DNA of 64,000 nt from positions 40,302,237 to 40,366,236 of the forward strand of contig CM067449.1 of assembly GCA_034508935.3 (NCBI GenBank). Reading direction: 5' to 3'. Position numbers and translations under genes: made by a program. Below, piece after piece: positions 45,906-63,904 of the stretch (within the stretch, counting starts at the first letter, position 1; each line of letters begins with the position of its first letter). The notes under the pieces were generated by a model. That model had not been told where the DNA came from. It searched no databases and worked only from the letters and a program-made list of their open reading frames with translations. The DNA is from Berghia stephanieae. Its lineage: Eukaryota > Mollusca > Gastropoda > Nudibranchia > Aeolidiidae.

Positions 45906-46163
45906 TAGGGGGGGGGGGGGGGAATAAAAGGAAAGAGGCAAGTAGAATGGAAATATTCAAGATACATTTTCTTAAGATTTTTCTGTGGTCAGTGATTTCT
46001 ATTACAAATAAACGAGAAACTGGATAGCCATAGTTAATTGTAAAGGAGTAAGAAAAAAGCAAACTGATTATCTAAATAAACAACATCATTCATGTAAAAA
46101 TATAAAAAATATTTTAACTGGTAAAAATTCTACAAATTAAGGAGCAGACACCGGTGTAAGATA

Positions 46164-46412
46164 AAGAACTGAACAAGTGTGTATGAAAGGTGCCAGACAA
46201 AGCAAGAAAAAAAAATACAAGAAAAAAACCATCCCAAAAAATCAGTTAACCTCGAGTGGGGGGATTGAACCTCAGACCATCTGATTGCCAGTCAGACATG
46301 CTACCATTCAATCCCCAGTCGAGATTAAATGATTTTTTGGGATGGGTTTTTGTCTTGTATATTTCTTTCTTGTTTTGTCTGGCACCTTTCATACACACTT
46401 GTTCAGTTCTTT
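46164..46412. repeat. Foldback with tRNA-like centre
   Basis: The left arm AAGAACTGAACAAGTGTG and about 60 further bases are matched in reverse complement by the right arm ending CACACTTGTTCAGTTCTT. Arms are about 80 bp with few mismatches. The centre is the tRNA-like sequence described separately, itself partly palindromic. Confidence 0.85.
46250..46325 (-). repeat. tRNA-like sequence (Ala-GGC-like), foldback centre
   Basis: The minus strand reads GGATTGAATGGTAGCATG, then a perfect 5-bp anticodon stem TCTGA/TCAGA around loop CTGGCAA (anticodon GGC), then the B box GGTTCAATCCC. The acceptor stem pairs CTCGA with TCGAG. The D arm is poor. A relic or tRNA-derived element is more likely than a working tRNA. 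Confidence 0.5.
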
Positions 46413-46799
46413 AAAAATTCTTCAGCACACAGGGTTCTACCCAAGTGAAATTAGTGGGAGATTTTCTTTGGTCTGGGATTTCTATAACCAATAAAGAGAA
46501 AATGGATAGCCTTAGTTAATAGAGAAGTACAAAATAAGCAAACATCATTCTTGTAAATATATAAAAAGACGAAAACATTTGAGCTGTTAAAATATTCTTC
46601 AGCACACAGGGTTCTACAAAAGTGAAGTCAGTGTAAGACGTCTAGAATCCCAGGATCAAGTGATCTTTCATTAGGTAGTCTGATACGGACATGTCATCCA
46701 CCTGTCGATAGAATGAAAATGTGGATATATATGATAGTGACGATGATGGTGATGGTATGACGATGATAATGAATGATGCTGCTGATTACAATGAATATG

Positions 46800-47074
<275 letters not shown>

Positions 47075-47088
47075 GATCCAAGATAAAT

Positions 47089-52883
<5,795 letters not shown>

Positions 52884-52919
52884 GATTGTTTCTGGGTAGA
52901 GGAATGCATGAAGAATGAT

Positions 52920-53072
52920 TGGATAATGAATGAATAAATGAATAAATGAATGAATAAATAAATAAATGAATAAATGAATGAATGAATGAGAAAATAAATA
53001 AATGAATGAATGAATGAATGAATGAATGAATGAATGAATAAATAAATAAATGAATGAATAAACAATTCATTC
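52920..53072 (+). repeat. GAAT/AAAT tetranucleotide array upstream of EPDR
   Basis: About 150 bp of mixed AATG and AATA tetranucleotides starting about 35 bp above the EPDR ATG, so in the 5' UTR or core promoter region. Confidence 0.9.
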
Positions 53073-53533
53073 AATGAATGAATGATTAAGACCAATCATT
53101 ACAAAACGTTTTTATGTTCAAGTTAGTCATAATTAGCTGAAAATTGAATTTAATGTCAAAATCACTAGAATCGCAAATGGTCGCAATATGACATTCGATC
53201 TTTTAAATAAAGTATATTTATCTATGTAAACTCTAACTTTAGACTTAAAATTCAGTTTAACGTGTCTTGTAATCCCCAACATAATAGACTTTTGAGACGT
53301 TTGGTATGAAATACATAAATGCAACATACATGTTAACTTTTGAAAAACAAACAAACAAACAAACCAACCTTGAGCCGTATATGAATATCATTCAGTATAG
53401 AGCAGATAGGACCATTCTTTTTTGTTCTTCTTTCTTTTTTTTCTTTTTTTTTTTGTCTCAGACATATGACTTACAGTCTCAATGGGAATATGCCAGGGTG
53501 AAACTGTTGCGTAAATTGCATTTAAAGTGCGGC
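53073..53533. other. EPDR upstream region, no gene seen
   Basis: A/T-rich sequence with a CAAA tetranucleotide patch and T-rich runs near 53415-53455. No promoter motif was convincing. Confidence 0.4.
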
Positions 53534-53825
53534 AATGTGGTCTTGTAGTACGACACTCGCTTTCAGATTGGACAGTCCTGGGTTCGAGCCTAGCTCGGTG
53601 CATAGTTGAGTCCTTGGAAAAGACTCTTTACTCATATTCTCTCACTATACTCAGGTGTAAAATGAGTACCTGGCCGTCAACAGTGTTGTCTCTATTGGAA
53701 AAATTGTAATATCGCCTAACAGGCGTCATGTCTCGTTCTACATGTTACGTGTTACTGTTGGTCAGGGACCCTTTGTAAAGCGCTTTGAGCACATTTAGTG
53801 GATATTCTTCTATATAAAAGCTCAA
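53534..53825 (+). repeat. SINE family 2, near full length
   Basis: tRNA-like head with TGGTCTTGTAGTACGACAC and CTGGGTTCGAGCCTAG, then GTTGAGTCCTTGGAAAAG, a body with GAGTACCTGGCCGTCAAC and a tail GTAAAGCGCTTTGAGCACA then ATATAAAAGCTCAAG. The tail resembles the 3' ends of L2-type LINEs, the usual way such SINEs borrow a reverse transcriptase. Confidence 0.82.
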
Positions 53826-53856
53826 GTTTAAAGTCTACATGAAAAAGATTTCGGGG

Positions 53857-54085
53857 GTCCCAATAGCTCAGTTGGTAGAGTACTTGCTTCTCACACAAAG
53901 AGATCAATCTCTGGTAAAGTCAAGATTTTTTCTGACCCCCACTGCCCACCCAAAGTGATTGGGTAGTCGGGTCTGTTACATTTGGTGGAAAGTACCTTGC
54001 GATAGAGTAGCTACAATCATATGCCCTTCAGAGCCCATGGCGCAGAAATGAATCCCGATTTCTATAGCATGAAATGGATGATAGC
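53857..54085 (+). repeat. SINE family 1, plus copy
   Basis: tRNA-like head GTCCCAATAGCTCAGTTGG (A box) with a weak B box, then TTTTTTCTGACCCCCACTG, a body with TGGGTAGTCGGGTCTGTTAC and CCTTCAGAGCCCATGG. Confidence 0.8.
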
Positions 54086-54275
54086 AATTGCTTGCTACCC
54101 ATTGGATATGATGCGTCTATTGCTAAGTACTTTCTGTCAGATCAAATATAGCCAGTTACCCAATCACTGCTGGGTAAACAGGGGGGTCAGAAAATAATCT
54201 CAACTTCACCTGAAGTCCATCTCAGTCCTGTTACATGTGAAGCGAGTGCTCTACCAACTGAGTCGTCGGGACCGC
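54086..54275 (-). repeat. SINE family 1, inverted copy
   Basis: Reverse complement of the neighbouring SINE: CACTGCTGGGTAAACAGG and GAGTGCTCTACCAACTGAGT, with GGGACC at the end. The two copies meet tail to tail. Confidence 0.8.
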
Positions 54276-54827
54276 TTTCCTATCCAAATGCTAGCAAGCA
54301 ATTGCTTTTGTCCATTTAATGTTATAGAAACAAGGATTAACTCCAATTCCATGGGCCTTATGTGTTCGGTTTTAGGATGTCGAATTTTCAAACGTGATTT
54401 TCTCATTTACTCATTTTTCCGATACCTGGCTACAGTGCACGTGATATAAAATTTAAACTATCAGCTCGAGAGTCACCATATATTGCATAGTTGTTCCTTA
54501 TTGAGTTTTCTGTGTTATTATGAAGAGAAAAATGCAGTTTTCACGATTTAAAAAATATGGTTTGGTTTTAGGATGTCGAATTTTCAAACGCGATTTTCTC
54601 GTTTACTCATTTAGTACTGATAGTGATCCCTGGTGCAGTCAAAAAAAATGTCTAGTCCCATGACCACCCTTCAGTGTTTGGATAGCTGGAACTGTTTGAT
54701 CTTGCAAAAAGTATTTAACAATAGACAAGTTTCCTGTCCAAAAGGAAGCGAGCAATTGCTTTTCGCAATTTAACACTACTACCAAAAAATGACCTTAAAA
54801 AATCCAAGATATAGCTTTGTTATTATT

Positions 54828-54831
<4 letters not shown>
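54276..54831. repeat. Direct repeats and SINE-tail fragments
   Basis: GGTTTTAGGATGTCGAATTT occurs at about 54371 and 54562 with similar following bases. Fragments of the SINE 1 tail (AAGCAATTGCTTTTGTCC) occur at about 54296. The rest is unassigned. Confidence 0.55.
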
Positions 54832-54888
<57 letters not shown>

Positions 54889-54990
54889 CAACACCACCAA
54901 CAACAACATCATCATATCATGATCATCATCATCATCATTATTTATTATCATTATTATTATAATTATTGTTATTATTATTATTATTATTAC
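54832..54990 (+). repeat. CAT / ATT array
   Basis: CAT repeat to about 54940, with CAA variants, then ATT. Confidence 0.9.
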
Positions 54991-55640
<650 letters not shown>

Positions 55641-55730
55641 TGATAACAACGACAACAACAATTAAAGTAAGATCAACAACAGAAATAATAATTTCGAACA
55701 TGTTGTTCCAGCTCACAAAACCGGCTGTCT

Positions 55731-56130
55731 ATGTGGTCTAGTGGTATGACTTCGGACTGGAAGGTCAAGGTTTCGAGTCCCGCTCTGGGTGGCGCATAGT
55801 TGAATCCTTGGAAAAGGCTCTTAATAAACTCACATCATTCTCGCATCACACTCGGGTGTAAATTGAAATTGAATACCTGACCGTTAGTAGCGGGAGGCCT
55901 TCCGAAACTCCTACATCCCCAGTATTCTTGTTTTTTCTAATGTTCTGTTGAAAAAATAAAGTGTCCCCCTCCCAAACCCCTAGAACAAGAATACTGGGGA
56001 TGTAGGAGCTTTCGGAAGGCCTCCCTTAAAATAGCGTTGTCCTTATCGGGCGGTGGGGGGGGGGGATGTCCTTGTAAAGCGCTTTGAGCACGTTTGGTTG
56101 ATATTATGCCATAAATGCTCAAGCTTTTGA
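55731..56130 (+). repeat. SINE family 2 interrupted by a foldback element
   Basis: Head ATGTGGTCTAGTGGTATGAC and GTTTCGAGTCCCGCTCTG, body to GACCGTTAGTAGC, then a 134-bp insert, then AAAATAGCGTTGTCC and the tail GTAAAGCGCTTTGAGCACG to ATAAATGCTCAAGC. Confidence 0.82.
55892..56025. mobile_element. 134-bp foldback element (MITE-like) inside a SINE
   Basis: GGGAGGCCTTCCGAAA and CTCCTACATCCCCAGTATTC at the left are repeated in reverse complement at the right, giving arms of about 46 bp round a short loop. No coding capacity. The target duplication is unclear. Confidence 0.8.
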
Positions 56131-56352
56131 CTTTTTGTTTGTTTTGTTTTCTAAACCAGATAAGAATTCATGAATGACAATGCGGAAGTCTTTTGTGTAC
56201 CTATTGCATTGTCATTGTCCTATATGCGGGTGTTAAAATGGTGTAGTGGCCGGGTTGTCGAGAGTGTCATAATCTGGACGACACGCTAGTGTGTTAGTGA
56301 CAATGATCCCACTCTGCGGTGACAAAAAACAGAAGAGAGAGAAACATAAAAT
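56131..56352. other. Unassigned sequence
   Basis: No gene or repeat recognised. Confidence 0.35.
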
Positions 56353-56362
56353 ACTTTGAAAT

Positions 56363-57817
56363 CTTCTTCTTCTTCTAGGTTCCATGCCTGGTCCAGGCTT
56401 CGGATACTGCATGAATTATCTCTCTCCATTCCTCCCTGTCTCTTGCCTTTTCAAACAGCTCTTGGATTGTTAGGCTGGTGAAGCCCTTCAGTTGGTCTAT
56501 GAGTGTTTTTCTTTGTCTCCCCCGGGCGCGTTTACCAGGTATTTTTCCACAACTTGCCAGGTATTCATTCTTATCTTTCCTTACTATGTGTCCGAAAAAG
56601 GATAGTTGTCGATCCACTATTAAGGGCATTAGTTTCCTTTGTTGGTATGTTTGTTTTAGCACTTCTTCGTTCGTTTTGTGTGCAGTATACGATATTCTCT
56701 GCATCCTTCTCAAGCACCACATTTCAAAAGCTTCAATGTTCTTTTGTGTTTCTGCATTTGTAGTCCAGCTTTCGCATCCGTATAACAAGATTGGCCACAC
56801 GTAGCACTTCAAGACTCGGAATCTAATCCCGAACGACATCTGTTTGTTTTTCAAAATGTTTCCCAGGTCCATGAAGGCCTGTTTGGCTTGAGTTATTCTT
56901 GCTCGTATGTCTCGGTTACATCTTCCATCTGTTGTCACTATTGAACCTAGGTATTTAAAACTTTCTACGTTGGTAAGTTGCTCGCCGTGAATCGTTATAT
57001 TGCAGGTGTTGTTGTTTTCGGGGTTTTTCTGTATTACCATGCATTCCGTTTTGGTGATATTCACTTCCATTCCCTTGGCTTCACTATCTACTACCACTTT
57101 GTCAACAATCTTTTGAAGTTGGATTTCTGATGTTGCAATGAGTACCGTATCGTCTGCGTATCTTATATTATTTATGTTGTGACCTCCCACTTTTATTCCC
57201 TCCATTATTTATGCCCCTCATGATTGTTTCTTGGTATAGATTAAACAGATCTGGTGAGGCAACACACCCTTGACGGACTCCTTTCTTAATAGGAATGGAA
57301 TTTCCTGTAGAGTTTCCGATTTTGATAGATGCCTGCTGGGTGTAGTATAATGTTTGCATGAGTCTGAGGTCTTTCTCATCAGCGCCAATGGAGTGCAGTT
57401 GTTTTAGTATTTCTTCGTGGCATACTCTATCAAAAGCTTTTTTGTAGTCGACAAAACAGAGGTATAGTGGGGTCTGAACCTGTATAGCTCTTTCACTTAA
57501 AACACGGAGGAGGTATATTGCGTTCCTTGTCCCTCTGTCAGGTTGGAATCCATATTGTTCTTCTGCGATTTCGGGGTTAATCTTATTCCTTAGCCTGTTG
57601 ATAATTATACGCAACAGTATTTTGTTGATGTGGCTTATTAAACTTATAGTTCTAAAATTTTCGCATCTGACTGCACCTGCTTTCTTTGGTATTGCTATGA
57701 AAATAGAGTTACAGAGATCTTCTGGAATTTTCCCAGTATTGTATATATTGTTGAATAATATGTGAAGTTCATCAATTGCCAGATCTCCTAGGCTTTTTAA
57801 TACCTCTACAGATATAC
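56363..57817 (-). mobile_element. LINE, 5'-truncated, minus-strand copy
   Basis: 1,455 bp flanked by ACTTTGAAAT (56353-56362 and 57818-57827), a clear 10-bp target duplication. The 3' end is a GAA tail. It encodes RT motif A (CFVDYKKAFDRV), motif B (GVRQGCVASPDLFNLY), motif C (YADDTVLIA) and the C-terminal ILLYGCESWTT, FFGHIVRKD and GKIPGKRARGRQRKT. Two bases are missing near 57206 relative to the plus copy, shifting the frame between motifs B and C. It is a non-LTR element of the kind often annotated as endonuclease-reverse transcriptase; I cannot fix the clade. Confidence 0.92.
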
Positions 57818-57827
57818 ACTTTGAAAT

Positions 57828-58751
57828 AGACCTATGGAAATAATATTCAGTCGTAAAGAACCTGTGTTCCAAAAGTAAACAAACACAATCCCATTCCAAA
57901 GTTAATGAATGCAAGTGCAATAATAAAGTAACCCTATTTTATATTCTTACCGTGAATCACAAGTTCTCCTAAACGTCCACGGTTCTTTTTTTTTTTTTAA
58001 CAGCGAAGACGGATCTGTCGAGTCGACTGCTAGAGTTGACATAGGCGGCCCGCTTTATGTCCTGCCTTGACCTAACCACCTGACCTGACTTGAAAGCAAC
58101 TTTTTTCAGCTTGATGAATAGAGTAACAGTCACGTGAAATAATATACCAACAAGATCACGAGGTTATACCACAAAGTAATATTACTTTGTGCTATTACTT
58201 TGTGGTTATACGCCAGATCCAAATTTAGACAGAAAAGTTCCCCACAGGCATTTAGCTATTTGCAAGCGCTCTGAGAGCGCCTTTTCTATTTTCTATTTCC
58301 TTGAACCAATAGAACAACTCGATAAGCTCAAGCGCTGCTTTATATTGGGTAAAGAAATTAAGATGCGAAATAGCGCCATCGAATAAATGTTATAAGACAC
58401 GCAGACTAGGTCAACAAAGCGAAGTCACATGAATTCTACAATAAAAGACGTGGTTACAGAAAATAGCTGGTATAACAGGTTATCAGATAGTATGAGGTTC
58501 GGTTCCCAGTAAGGGAACGACTGAGCTTCGGGGATTTTGCTCTAGTATTTTCACTGATTTGTAGCATATGCAACGTTTCGTTATTTCTATCATGCATATC
58601 AATGGCCTGCCAGCCAACGTGTATGCATTTGCAGGTCTGATAACCGAAAATGTTGTGTAATGGGCTCGTTGCCAGGTGTACAGACAGACAACTTCATGGC
58701 TCGTTGTTTTCATGGAAACACTCTCAAACAAACGTGAAATAATATATTTGC
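57828..58751. other. Spacer between inverted LINE copies
   Basis: About 0.9 kb without a recognised gene. It contains a palindromic patch at 58171-58215. Confidence 0.5.
58171..58215. repeat. Nested short palindromes
   Basis: CACAAAGTAATATTACTTTG is palindromic, and ACCACAAAGTAAT is repeated in reverse complement as ATTACTTTGTGGT. Confidence 0.75.
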
Positions 58752-58763
58752 GTTCCCCGATCA

Positions 58764-59962
58764 AGAAGAACAATATGGATTCCAACCTGACAGAGGGACA
58801 AGGAACGCAATATACCTCCTCCGTGTTTTAAGTGAAAGAGCTATACAGGTTCAGACCCCACTATACCTCTGTTTTGTCGACTACAAAAAAGCTTTTGATA
58901 GAGTACGCCACGAAGAAATACTAAAACAACTGCACTCCATTGGCGCTGATGAGAAAGACCTCAGACTCATGCAAACATTATACTACACCCAGCAGGCATC
59001 TATCAAAATCGGAAACTCTACAGGAAATTCCATTCCTATTAAGAAAGGAGTCCGTCAAGGGTGTGTTGCCTCACCAGATCTGTTTAATCTATACCAAGAA
59101 ACAATCATGAGGGGCATAAATAATATGGAGGGAATAAAAGTGGGAGGTCACAACATAAATAATATAAGATATGCAGACGATACGGTACTCATTGCAACAT
59201 CAGAAATCCAACTTCAAAAGATTGTTGACAAAGTGGTAGTAGATAGTGAAGCCAAGGGAATGGAAGTGAATATCACCAAAACGGAATGCATGGTAATACA
59301 GAAAAACCCCGAAAACAACAACACCTGCAATATAACGATTCACGGCGAGCAACTTACCAACGTAGAAAGTTTTAAATACCTAGGTTCAATAGTGACAACA
59401 GATGGAAGATGTAACCGAGACATACGAGCAAGAATAGCTCAAGCCAAACAGGCCTTCATGGACCTGGGAAACATTTTGAAAAACAAACAGATGTCGTTCG
59501 GGATTAGATTCCGAGTCTTGAAGTGCTACGTGTGGCCAATCTTGTTATACGGATGCGAAAGCTGGACTACAAATGCAGAAACACAAAAGAACATTGAAGC
59601 TTTTGAAATGTGGTGCTTGAGAAGGATGCAGAGAATATCGTATATTGCACACAAAACGAACGAAGAAGTGCTAAAACAAACATACCAACAAAGGAAACTA
59701 ATGCCCTTAATAGTGGATCGACAACTATCCTTTTTCGGACACATAGTAAGGAAAGATAAGAATGAGTACCTGGCAAGTTGTGGAAAAATACCTGGTAAAC
59801 GCGCCAGGGGAGACAAAGAAAAACACTCATAGACCAACTGAAGGGCTTCACCAGCCTAACAATCCAAGAGCTGTTTGAAAAGGCAAGAGACAGGGAGGAA
59901 TGGAGAGAGATTATTCATGCAGTATCCGAAGCCTGGACCAGGCATGGAACCTAGAAGAAGAA
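58764..59962 (+). mobile_element. LINE, 5'-truncated, plus-strand copy
   Basis: 1,199 bp flanked by GTTCCCCGATCA (58752-58763 and 59963-59974), a 12-bp target duplication, with a GAA tail at the 3' end. The open frame begins in QYGFQPDRGTRNAIYLL and runs through motifs A, B and C (YADDTVLIA) to GKIPGKRARG, where one base is missing relative to the minus copy (near 59808), so the last 45 or so residues are out of frame. Over the shared 1.2 kb the two copies are almost identical. Confidence 0.92.
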
Positions 59963-59974
59963 GTTCCCCGATCA

Positions 59975-60173
59975 GACCTACAAGTGAGCGGAGCCACTAG
60001 CCATTGGCTTGAATAAAATTCAGAAAAAGTGTGAAGCGGGCATTTATTGGGGGGCGAGGTGAGGTTAAATGAATCAATTGAGTAAATAAATGAAACAATG
60101 TGAGGGTAAATGAATCAATTGAGTAAATGAAACAAGGTAAAGCGCATTCAGCATGGTTGAGGTGTGGAAATGC

Positions 60174-60176
<3 letters not shown>
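59975..60176. repeat. Short tandem duplication
   Basis: TAAATGAATCAATTGAGTAA occurs twice, about 45 bp apart, near 60066 and 60110. The rest is unassigned. Confidence 0.6.

Positions 60177-60241
<65 letters not shown>
60177..60241 (+). repeat. AT dinucleotide array
   Basis: About 64 bp of pure AT. Confidence 0.93.
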
Positions 60242-61103
<862 letters not shown>

Positions 61104-61324
61104 GAGGTCCCAAGATAAATAGAAGGGAGAAGCTGTAGTCTTTCAGCGCCATTAAGCTTATGGAACCCGAGTTTATCCTGATCTATAAAGTGTTAAACGG
61201 ACATTAACAATTGCTTGCTTTCATTTTGATAGGACACTATCTATCGGAAAGTGCTTTCCGCCAATTCTAACAGACCCAACCATCCAATTACTGTTGCTCA
61301 CGAAGGCCCAGGTGGGGTTTATTT

Positions 61325-61430
61325 TTGGCAAGACGAGGGTCATTTAAATCGATCGATAATAGAAGGACGAGTTTTCTGACCAAATTTTGTATTATCTGTC
61401 TTTCTAGGGTACGGCAGTTAACGGGTTGAA
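61325..61430 (+). repeat. Dispersed repeat (family H), copy 2
   Basis: ATTTAAATCGATCGATAA then GAAGGACGAGTTTTCT then CGGCAGTTAACGGG matches 45798-45905. Confidence 0.55.
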
Positions 61431-61460
61431 TGAAATTTGGATCTACGTGGTATGATGGAG

Positions 61461-61730
61461 GGGTCCCAATAGATCAGTTGGTAAAGCACTCGCTTCACAC
61501 GCAAAGGGACCAAGATCGATCCCGGGCGTAGTTCATTTTTTTTCTGACCCTCCTGTCCACCCAGCAACGATTGGGTAGCTGAGTCTGTTAGATCTGGCGG
61601 AAAGTACTTTGCGATATACTAGAGTCCTATCCAAAGGGTAGCAACCAATTGCTATTGTCCGTTTCACGCTCTAGAAACCGGGATAAACTCCGGCTCCATG
61701 GGCATGATGGCTCTGAAGGGCTACTTTAGG
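61461..61730 (+). repeat. SINE family 1, full-length copy
   Basis: Head GGTCCCAATAGATCAGTTGG (A box) and AAGATCGATCCCGGGC (B box), then TTTTTTTCTGACCCTCCTG, body with GGCGGAAAGTACTTTGCG and tail GGATAAACTCCGGCTCCATG to TCTGAAGGGCTAC. About 270 bp, the best-preserved copy here. Confidence 0.85.
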
Positions 61731-61734
61731 TATG

Positions 61735-62295
61735 TTTGTTTTTAATGGTTTTACGGCGCTTGCAACACATTAAGGTCATATCAGCGCCAGTAAAAAAAAA
61801 AGAAAATGGGAAAATAAAAAGATCTAGAATTACAATTAAAGCACCCAAGAAAAAGAAAGACAAAGGAGAATTGGTTGAAATAGGAAACAGATGTATGTCT
61901 AGATTCAAAGAACACACATTCAGTGTACTCAGTTTGAGATCACCTAAAAGTCTCATCCAGACACAAGCACAAGTCCCCGCCAAGAGGAACACTCTCAATT
62001 GTTTAGGAATCATACATATGTAAAGGAAAAAATAATACAGCGCAAAACAGAGAGATTATTTACAAGACAAAAAAAAATATCATCTCCCAAAACTCTAACT
62101 ATACATTTGACTGTTTCCCTCTCAGCCAGAATATCCACGTTAGCCAGGACAAAACCAAGTAATATCATTCCAAGACAAAGACAGAAAACAAGTTGGAAAA
62201 CAGATATATTTGGCGGTAGGGGAGGAGGAGGAGGGGTAGAAGACACAGCATGTACCTCCTTGCCTACTATGGGAGATCAGGAACCCCACCCAGTA
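61735..62295 (+). repeat. Family T dispersed repeat, full-length
   Basis: Starts GTTTTACGGCGCTTGCAAC, with hairpin partner CAGCGCCAGTAAAA, and ends ACTATGGGAG with AACCCCACCCAG. A run of GGAGGA interrupts the 3' part. Reading frames across it look incidental. Confidence 0.85.
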
Positions 62296-62490
62296 CTTTA
62301 GGTACGATGGAAGGAAAGAAAAGAAAAATACTGATAATACTAAGAAGAGCAATGCAATGAAGGAGGGTAAACTTTTGATTAAAATAATCTGTATGTGAAT
62401 ATCGTTCCGTAAAGTTGTAAAACGTAATTTAGAAAATTGTTGTCTCTTCTGTCTCTCTACAACTTTTGTCCTACTGTCTTAACTTTCATT

Positions 62491-62491
<1 letters not shown>

Positions 62492-62538
<47 letters not shown>

Positions 62539-62670
62539 TGTTTAAGAGTTTTACTGCGCTTTTGACACATTTAGGTCATATCAGCACCAGTAGAAAGGAA
62601 GGAAATGGGATATAAAAAGTTCCAGAATTACACTTAAAGTACCCAAGACAAAGGAAGACACCGGGGAATT
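62492..62670 (+). repeat. GT array and partial family T copy
   Basis: GT repeat at about 62492-62534, then the 5' part of family T (GAGTTTTACTGCGCTTTTG to CAAAGGAAGACACCGG). Confidence 0.8.
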
Positions 62671-62679
62671 CGTTCGCTG

Positions 62680-63165
62680 TTTGTTTGTTGTTAAGGGTTT
62701 TACGGTGCAGGCAACACATTGAGGTCATATCAGCGCCAGTAAAATGGAAGAAACTGGGATAGTAAAAAGTTCTAGAATTATAATTAAAGCACCCAAGAAA
62801 AGGTAAGACGAGGGGAATTGGTTCAAATAGAGAACAGATGCAGATTCCAAGAGCACACTATCAAAATCAAAGTACTTAGTTTGAGATCAAAGTCTCATCT
62901 AGACACAAGCACAGATCCTAACCAAGAGGGATACACTCAAATGTTTACAAATCATATATTATATGTAAACAAAACAATACAGTGCATAACAGAGAGGAGA
63001 ATTACAAGGAAGGGTAGGGTATCCGGCCAGGGCCTGGACAAAACCAAGCAATCTCATTCCAAGACAAAGACAGAAAGCATGTTGGAAAACAGATATAGGG
63101 GGATAGAAGACACAGTAAGTTCCTCCCTGCCCACTATGGGAATAGGAGGTCGAGAACCCCACCCA
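62680..63165 (+). repeat. Family T dispersed repeat
   Basis: GGGTTTTACGGTGCAGGC to CCCACTATGGGAATAGGAGG, missing a central piece. Confidence 0.83.
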
Positions 63166-63397
63166 GGGAAAGTGAATGAGTACAGAAAAGTAATATGTAA
63201 GTGCGATAAACGACAAAATATTGAAATCCAATAAAAAAAATACAAAATTGACTGTAGCTCAATAACTTTTTAATCATTTTTTTATATTTTACATAATTCA
63301 ATTATATCAATGTTCATCAACAACAGCAAAATAATAATAGTAAAAACAAACATTCAAATTTAAAAAATTATAATAATAATTAACAAAAAAAAAAAAT

Positions 63398-63418
63398 AAA
63401 GATAATAATAATAATAAC

Positions 63419-63468
<50 letters not shown>

Positions 63469-63477
63469 TAATAATAA

Positions 63478-63525
<48 letters not shown>

Positions 63526-63545
63526 TAATAATATTAACAACAACA
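63398..63545 (+). repeat. AAT array
   Basis: AAT repeat with AAC and AAA interruptions. Confidence 0.9.
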
Positions 63546-63584
63546 ACATTTGAATTGAAAATTACATATATACAATACTGGCCA

Positions 63585-63735
63585 TCTGTTTGACTGTTTT
63601 GAAAGTTTTACAGCGCTTGCAACAGTTCTTGGTAATTTCAAGGCCAAGTCAAATAGGAAGGTGATTAAGAACGAAATAAATTTTAAATCTTGCTACATGT
63701 ATCAAATGTCCGAGATAAGAGTAAGACAAAATTGA
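63585..63735 (+). repeat. Diverged family T head
   Basis: GAAAGTTTTACAGCGCTTGC followed by a diverged hairpin partner. Probably a 3'-truncated copy. Confidence 0.5.
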
Positions 63736-63904
63736 GATATCGAATTGGAACACATCAGCAGTATATATATAGCAGATTGTGACTCACAGATTGACCTTGC
63801 CAGAAATAATATGATGATCATGATAATATAAACTGTGTGTAAACATTTGAGTCACAGGAAGCATGAAACAAATGTAAAATGATAAATATAAAAACAAGAA
63901 ATGA

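Larger units (their letters stand above)
45970..46640. repeat. Direct repeats flanking a foldback
   Basis: Diverged direct repeats (GATTTCTATTACAAATAAA at about 45995, GATTTCTATAACCAATAAA at about 46478; then GGATAGCC and AACATCATTC in each) lie either side of the foldback at 46164-46412. TTCTTCAGCACACAGGG is also repeated, at about 46428 and 46600. Confidence 0.65.

Noticed and set aside
46250-46325. Functional tRNA-Ala gene
   Set aside because: The anticodon stem and B box are good, but the D arm and acceptor stem are poor and it sits within a foldback; kept only as a tRNA-like relic.
57818-57920. Extension of the LINE frame upstream to a Met at 57920
   Set aside because: The target duplication shows that the element ends at 57817; the extra residues come from flanking DNA.
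61736-62301. ORFs in family T repeats (61736, 61999, 62818, 43150, 43527)
   Set aside because: They vary in frame between copies of the same repeat and show no conserved protein.
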